Shown: piece by piece, positions 8,817 through 13,100 of the stretch
Numbering within the stretch: the stretch's first letter is position 1
Layout of the letters: every line of letters begins with the position of its first letter
Origin: Saccoglossus kowalevskii
Taxonomy: Eukaryota; Hemichordata; Enteropneusta; Harrimaniidae
Assembly (NCBI RefSeq): GCF_000003605.2
Contig: NW_003155110.1
Location: 1 to 13,100 of the forward strand
Direction of reading: 5' to 3'
Length of the DNA stretch: 13,100 nucleotides
The notes under the pieces: model-generated
What the model was told of the DNA's origin: nothing
Seen by the model: the letters and a program-made list of their open reading frames with translations, nothing else
The model's database searches: none
Made by a program: the position numbers and the translations under genes

Positions 8817-9088
8817 AAACATGACATCTTCAATTCAGTTCAAACCTCCTAAACCCGACATCTTCAATTTATGTCAAACCTCCTAAACATGACATCTTCA
8901 ATTCAGTTCAAACCTCCTAAACCCGACATCTTCAATTTATGTCAAACCTCCTAAACATGACATCTTCAATTCAGTTCAAACCTCCTAAACCCGACATCTT
9001 CAATTTATGTCAAACCTCCTAAACATGACATCTTCAATTTATGTCAAACCGCCTAAACATGACATCTTCAATTTATGTCATACCTCCT
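8817..9088 (+). repeat. 272-bp octamer ending CATACC
   Basis: Three B-A(CC) dimers (8817-9020), A-G31 and A with TGTCATACC (9078). It lies directly against a second octamer at 9089-9360, giving a local tandem of the 272-bp unit. Only the final unit differs (CATACCTCCT here against CAAACCTTCT there). Confidence 0.88.
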
Positions 9089-9836
9089 AAACATGACATC
9101 TTCAATTCAGTTCAAACCTCCTAAACCCGACATCTTCAATTTATGTCAAACCTCCTAAACATGACATCTTCAATTCAGTTCAAACCTCCTAAACCCGACA
9201 TCTTCAATTTATGTCAAACCTCCTAAACATGACATCTTCAATTCAGTTCAAACCTCCTAAACCCGACATCTTCAATTTATGTCAAACCTCCTAAACATGA
9301 CATCTTCAATTTATGTCAAACCGCCTAAACATGACATCTTCAATTTATGTCAAACCTTCTAAACATGACATCTTCAATTCAGTTCAAACCTCCTAAACAT
9401 GACATCTTCAATTCAGTTCAAACCTCCTAAACCTGACATCTTCAATTTATGTCAAATCGCCTAAACATGACATCTTCAATTTATGTCAAACCTCCTAAAC
9501 ATGACATCTTCAATTTATGTCAAACCTCCTAAACATGACATCTTCAATTTATGTCAAACCTCCTAAACATGACATCTTCAATTTATGTCAAACCTCCTAA
9601 ACATGACATCTTCAATTCAGTTCAAACCTCCTAAACCCGACATCTTCAATTTATGTCAAACCGCCTAAACATGACATCTTCAATTTATGTCAAACCTCCT
9701 AAACATGATATCTTCAATTCAGTTCAAACCTCCTAAACATGACATCTTCAATTCAGTTCAAACCTCCTAAACCCGACATCTTCAATTTATGTCAAACCTC
9801 CTAAACATGACATCTTCAATTTATGTCAAACCTCAT
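9089..9836 (+). repeat. 748-bp long block, copy 2
   Basis: This is the partner of 2844-3591, starting with an octamer and twelve-mer (9089-9496), then A-run, B, A(CC)-G31, A, B with GATATC (9707), B, A(CC), A33. Its left neighbour is a CATACC unit, linking it also to 3830. After 9836 comes a B that has lost one CCT, whereas 3591 is followed by a second A33 unit. Confidence 0.89.
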
Positions 9837-10173
9837 AAACATGACATCTTCAATTCAGTTCAAACCTAAACCCGACATCTTCAATTTATGTCAAACCTCC
9901 TAAACATGACATCTTCAATTCAGTTCAAACCTCCTAAACCCGACATCTTCAATTTATGTCAAACCGCCTAAACATGACATCTTCAATTTATGTCAAACCT
10001 CCTAAACATGACATCTTCAATTTATGTCAAACCTCCTAAACATGATATCTTCAATTTATGTCAAACCTCCTAAACATGACATCTTCAATTTATGTCAAAC
10101 CTCCTAAACATGACATGTTCAATTCAGTTCAAACCGCCTAAACATGACATCTTCAATTTAACTCAAACCGCCT
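9837..10173 (+). repeat. Mixed monomers before the second 918-bp block
   Basis: The order is B with loss of one CCT at about 9867 (CAAACCTAAACCC), A(CC), B, A(CC)-G31, A, A, an A with GATATC (10044), A, a B with GACATGTTC (C12 to G at 10117, unique) and G31, and a TAACTC unit. It contains only repeat units. Confidence 0.84.
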
Positions 10174-11091
10174 AAACATGACATCTTCAATTTAACTCAA
10201 ACCGCCTAAACATGACATCTTCAATTCAGCTCAAACTTCCAAAATATGACATCTTCCATTCAGTTCAAACCTCCTAAACATGACATCTTCAATTCAGTTC
10301 AAACCTCCTAAACCCGACATCTTCAATTTATGTCAAACCTCCTAAACATGACATCTTCAATTCAGTTCAAACCTCCTAAACCTGACATCTTCAATTTATG
10401 TCAAACCGCCTAAACATGACATCTTCAATTCAGTTCAAACCTCCTAAACTTGACATCTTCAACTCAGTTCAAACCTCCTAAACATGACATCTTCAATTCA
10501 GTTCAAACCTCCTAAACCCGACATCTTCAATTTATGTCAAACCTCCTAAACATGACATCTTCAATTCAGTTCAAACCTCCTAAACCCGACATCTTCAATT
10601 TATGTCAAACCTCCTAAACATGACATCTTCAATTCAGTTCAAACCTCCTAAACCCGACATCTTCAATTTATGTCAAACCTCCTAAACATGACATCTTCAA
10701 TTTATGTCAAACCGCCTAAACATGACATCTTCAATTTATGTCAAACCTTCTAAACATGACATCTTCAATTCAGTTCAAACCTCCTAAACATGACATCTTC
10801 AATTCAGTTCAAACCTCCTAAACCTGACATCTTCAATTTATGTCAAACCGCCTAAACATGACATCTTCAATTTATGTCAAACCTCCTAAACATGACATCT
10901 TCATTTTATGTCAAACCTCCTAAACCCGACATCTTCAATTTATGTCAAACCTCCTAAACATGACATCTTCAATTTATGTCAAACCTCCTAAACATGACAT
11001 CTTCAATTCAGTTCAAACCTCCTAAACATGACATCTTCAATTCAGTTCAAACCTCCTAAACCCGACATCTTCAATTTATGTCAAACCTCCT
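10174..11091 (+). repeat. 918-bp long block, copy 2
   Basis: This is the partner of 1892-2809 at +8282, with the same rare variants in the same order: TAACTC, CAGCTC with TTCCAAAATATG, CCATTCAG, CAACTCAG and TTCATTTTATG. It contains twelve-mer copy 6 at 10480-10887. A second TAACTC unit directly upstream (10140-10173) looks like a one-monomer duplication. Confidence 0.9.
10480..10887 (+). repeat. 408-bp twelve-mer higher-order unit, copy 6
   Basis: Three dimers, A-G31, A-T32, B, B, A(CT)-G31, A, unit for unit the same as 2198-2605 inside the 918-bp block. Confidence 0.88.
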
Positions 11092-11295
11092 AAACATGAC
11101 ATCTTCAATTCAGTTCAAACCTCCTAAACCCGACATCTTCAATTTATGTCAAACCTCCTAAACATGACATCTTCAATTCAGTTCAAACCTCCTAAACCCG
11201 ACATCTTCAATTTATGTCAAACCTCCTAAACATGACATCTTCAATTTATGTCAAACCGCCTAAACATGACATCTTCAATTTATGTCATACCTCCT
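11024..11295 (+). repeat. 272-bp octamer ending CATACC, second copy
   Basis: Same order as 8817-9088, including the CATACC change (11285). Its first two units overlap the end of the 918-bp block, so the join between two block families lies inside this octamer. Confidence 0.86.
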
Positions 11296-11568
11296 AAACA
11301 TGACATCTTCAATTCAGTTCAAACCTCCTAAACCCGACATCTTCAATTTATGTCAAACCTCCTAAAACATGACATCTTCAATTCAGTTCAAACCTCCTAA
11401 ACCCGACATCTTCAATTTATGTCAAACCGCCTAAACATGACATCTTCAATTTATGTCAAACCTTCTAAACATGACATCTTCAATTCAGTTCAAACCTCCT
11501 AAACATGATATCTTCAATTCAGTTTAAATCTCCTAAACCTGACATCTTCAATTTATGTCAAACCGCCT
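11296..11568 (+). repeat. Block with GATATC and TTTAAATC unit, copy 2
   Basis: This is the partner of 4408-4678, with the double-variant B at 11501-11534 (GATATC at 11507, CAGTTTAAATC). One extra A at about 11364-11367 (CCTAAAACATG) is the only insertion I find in the window. Its end overlaps the 578-bp block that starts at 11433. Confidence 0.87.
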
Positions 11569-12010
11569 AAACATGACATCTTCAATTTATGTCAAACCTC
11601 CTAAACATGACATCTTCAATTTATGTCAAACCTCCTAAACCCGACATCTTCAATTTATGTCAAACCTCCTAAACATGACATCTTCAATTTATGTCTAACC
11701 TCCTAAACATGACATCTTCAATTCAGTTCAAACCGCCTAAACCCGACATCTTCAATTTATGTCAAACCTCCTAAACATGACATCTTCAATTGATGTCAAA
11801 CCTCCTAAACTTGACATCTTCAATTCAGTTCAAACCGCCTAAACCCGACATCTTCAATTTATGTCAAACCTCCTAAACATGACATCTTCAATTTATGTCA
11901 AACCTCCTAAACATGACATCTTCAATTCAGTTCAAACCTCCTAAACATGACATCTTCAATTTATGTCAAACCTCCTAAACATGACATCTTCAATTTATGT
12001 CAAACCTCCT
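11433..12010 (+). repeat. 578-bp block with TCTAACC unit, copy 2
   Basis: This is the partner of 6273-6850 at +5160, sharing TGTCTAACC at 11694-11702, the TTGATGTC unit and the TT-anchored B. The junctions at 11767, 11971 and 12005 are the plain CCTCCT form rather than the T32 and G31 seen in copy 1. Confidence 0.88.
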
Positions 12011-12384
12011 AAACATGACATCTTCAATTCAGTTCAAACCTCCTAAACATGACATCTTCAATTCAGTTCAAACCTCCTAAACCTGACATCTTCAATTTAT
12101 GTCAAACCGCCTAAACATGACATCTTCAATTTATGTCAAACCTCCTAAACATGACATCTTCAATTTATGTCAAACCTCCTAAACCCGACATCTTCAATTT
12201 ATGTCAAACCTCCTAAACCTGACATCTTCAATTTATGTCAAACCGCCTAAACATGACATCTTCACTTTATGTCAAACCTCCTAAACCCGACATCTTCAAT
12301 TTATGTCAAACCTCCTAAACATGACATCTTCAATTTATGTCAAACCTCCTAAACATGACATCTTCAATTCAGTTCAAACCTCCT
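12011..12384 (+). repeat. Block with CACTTTATG unit, copy 2, plus spacer units
   Basis: 12079-12316 matches 8447-8684, with TTCACTTTATG at 12261. Two B units precede it and an A and a B follow it. Here the fourth unit is A(CC), restoring the usual rule that was broken in copy 1. Confidence 0.85.
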
Positions 12385-12962
12385 AAACCCGACATCTTCA
12401 ATTTATGTCAAACCGCCTAAACATGACATCTTCAATTTATGTCAAACCTCCTAAACATGACATCTTCAATTCAGTTCAAACCTCCCAAACATGACATCTT
12501 CAATTCAGTTCAAACCTCCTAAACCTGACATCTTCAATTTATGTCAAACCTCCTAAACATGACATCTTCAATTCAGTTCAAACCGCCTAAACCCGACATC
12601 TTCAATTTATGTCAAACCTCCTAAACATGACATCTTCAATTTATGTCAAACCTCCTAAACATAACATCTTCAATTCAGTTCAAACCGCCTAAACCCGACA
12701 TCTTCAATTTATGTCAAACCTCCTAAACATGACATCTTCAATTTATGTCAAACCTCCTAAACATGACATCTTCAATTTATGTCAAACCTCCTAAACATGA
12801 CATCTTCAATTCAGTTCAAACCTCCTAAACCCGACATTTTCAATTCATGTCAAACCGCCTAAACATGACATCTTCAATTTATGTCAAACCTCCTAAACAT
12901 GACATCTTCAATTCAGTTCAAACCTCCTAAACATGACATCTTCAATTCAGTTCAAACCTCCT
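12385..12962 (+). repeat. 578-bp block with CCTCCCAAAC and CATAAC, copy 2
   Basis: This is the partner of 6918-7495, with CCTCCCAAAC at 12481, AACATAAC at 12658 and CATTTTCAATTCATG at 12835. The AACATAAC unit keeps all its bases, as at 7190 and unlike 4951 and 8278. Confidence 0.88.
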
Positions 12963-13100
12963 AAACCTGACATCTTCAATTTATGTCAAACCGCCTAAAC
13001 ATGACATCTTCAATTTATGTCAAACCACCTATACATGACATCTTCAATTTATGTCAAACCTCCTAAACCCGACATCTTCAATTTATGTCAAACCTCCTAA
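12963..13100 (+). repeat. Block with CCACCTATAC junction, copy 2, cut by window edge
   Basis: Matches 5256-5391, including the rare CCACCTATAC junction at 13026. The window ends two bases into the next unit, so the array clearly continues beyond it. Confidence 0.86.

Larger units (their letters stand above)
1..13100 (+). repeat. 34-bp satellite array filling the window
   Basis: The window is a continuous head-to-tail array of a 34-bp unit, about 386 copies in one orientation, truncated at both window edges. In the unit, 1-4 are AAAC, 5-6 vary (AT, CC, CT, TT), 7-19 are GACATCTTCAATT, 20-23 are TATG or CAGT, 24-30 are TCAAACC and 31-34 are TCCT with point variants. The array stays in register throughout: spacings between marker variants (for example CCTTC at 1172, 1716, 2464, 3110, 4096 and 4572) are exact multiples of 34, apart from twelve small indels. 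The A-type unit has 11 G+C of 34 and a C:G ratio of 9:2. Neither strand is open for translation. Tandem arrays of this length and uniformity are typical of eukaryotic satellite DNA. Species, chromosome position and function cannot be read from the sequence. Confidence 0.97.

Noticed and set aside
8637-8852. 71-codon open reading frame on the plus strand
   Set aside because: It results from three small deletions at 8685-8780 that shift the phase past the usual TAA. The peptide is only a permuted repeat translation, with no independent coding signal.
1-13100. CRISPR array
   Set aside because: The 34-bp length is in the range of CRISPR repeats, but units abut directly with no unique spacers, and there are no cas genes or leader.
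1-13100. Bacterial promoter or ribosome-binding signals on the reverse strand (AGGAGG, TTGACA)
   Set aside because: The reverse complement of each A unit reads AGGAGGTTTGACAT, so the matches recur every monomer. There is no TATAAT at the right distance and no reading frame downstream; they are a chance property of the unit.
1-13100. Telomere-like repeat (reverse strand TTTAGG)
   Set aside because: TTTAGGAGG on the reverse strand occurs once per 34 bp as part of the junction. There are no consecutive 5-7 bp telomeric units.
1-13100. CENP-B box
   Set aside because: No unit contains anything close to the known box core (TTCG and CGGGA halves). The comparison with alpha satellite in the findings concerns only the alternating layout.
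1-13100. Transposon or LTR origin of the long repeated blocks
   Set aside because: Block edges coincide with monomer units, there are no terminal inverted repeats, target-site duplications or coding remnants, and all sequence inside is the same 34-bp unit.
1-13100. Nucleosome phasing by the repeat (5 x 34 = 170 bp)
   Set aside because: The match to a nucleosome-sized length is numerical only. 34 bp is about 3.2 helical turns and I see no phased A/T runs that would support positioning.

Overview
The whole 13.1 kb window is one uninterrupted, head-to-tail tandem array of a 34-bp monomer. I find about 386 copies, all in the same orientation, with no flanking unique sequence on either side. No protein gene, RNA gene, mobile element or CRISPR array can be supported. 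The monomer is about 32% G+C and strongly strand-asymmetric (9 C to 2 G on the given strand). A period of 34 bp, which is not a multiple of 3, rotates the reading frame at each copy. The TAA in the CCTAAAC junction therefore closes every forward frame about once per 102 bp, and the reverse strand has several stops per monomer. This is satellite or minisatellite DNA, most likely from eukaryotic heterochromatin (centromeric, pericentromeric, subtelomeric or knob-like). I cannot name the species or the satellite family.

Number the monomer from the AAAC after the CCT. Positions 1-4 are AAAC and 5-6 are a variable pair (AT, CC, CT or TT). Positions 7-19 are GACATCTTCAATT, 20-23 are variable, 24-30 are TCAAACC, and 31-34 are TCCT with variants (G31, T32, A33). 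Two body types exist. Type A has TATG at 20-23 and type B has CAGT. They differ only at 20, 22 and 23. Type A carries a 6-bp inverted repeat, TGACAT-N9-ATGTCA; type B does not.

The types are not in random order. B(AT) followed by A(CC) makes a 68-bp dimer. Three dimers plus A-G31 plus A-T32 make a 272-bp octamer seen nine times. Six of these continue with B, B, A(CT), A to give a 408-bp twelve-mer. Above that, blocks of 0.14 to 0.9 kb recur at distances of 0.5 to 8.3 kb with shared private mutations: 1892-2809 with 10174-11091, 2844-3591 with 9089-9836, and 6273-6850 with 11433-12010. Register was checked by arithmetic between markers. All spacings equal whole multiples of 34 after allowing for twelve small indels.

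Region by region: 1-1900 is the most varied part (TAACTC, CAGCTC, CCATT, TTGATT and CATCAACT variants, and a 544-bp local duplication). 1892-5120 contains three twelve-mers and the first copies of most long blocks. 5120-8690 holds more copies and rearranged blocks. 8670-8790 is an indel cluster. 8817-11295 contains two adjacent octamers and the second copies of the 748-bp and 918-bp blocks. 11296-13100 is a mosaic of pieces also found at 4.4, 6.3-6.85, 8.45, 6.9-7.5 and 5.3 kb. The pattern fits repeated unequal exchange or amplification acting on multi-monomer units.
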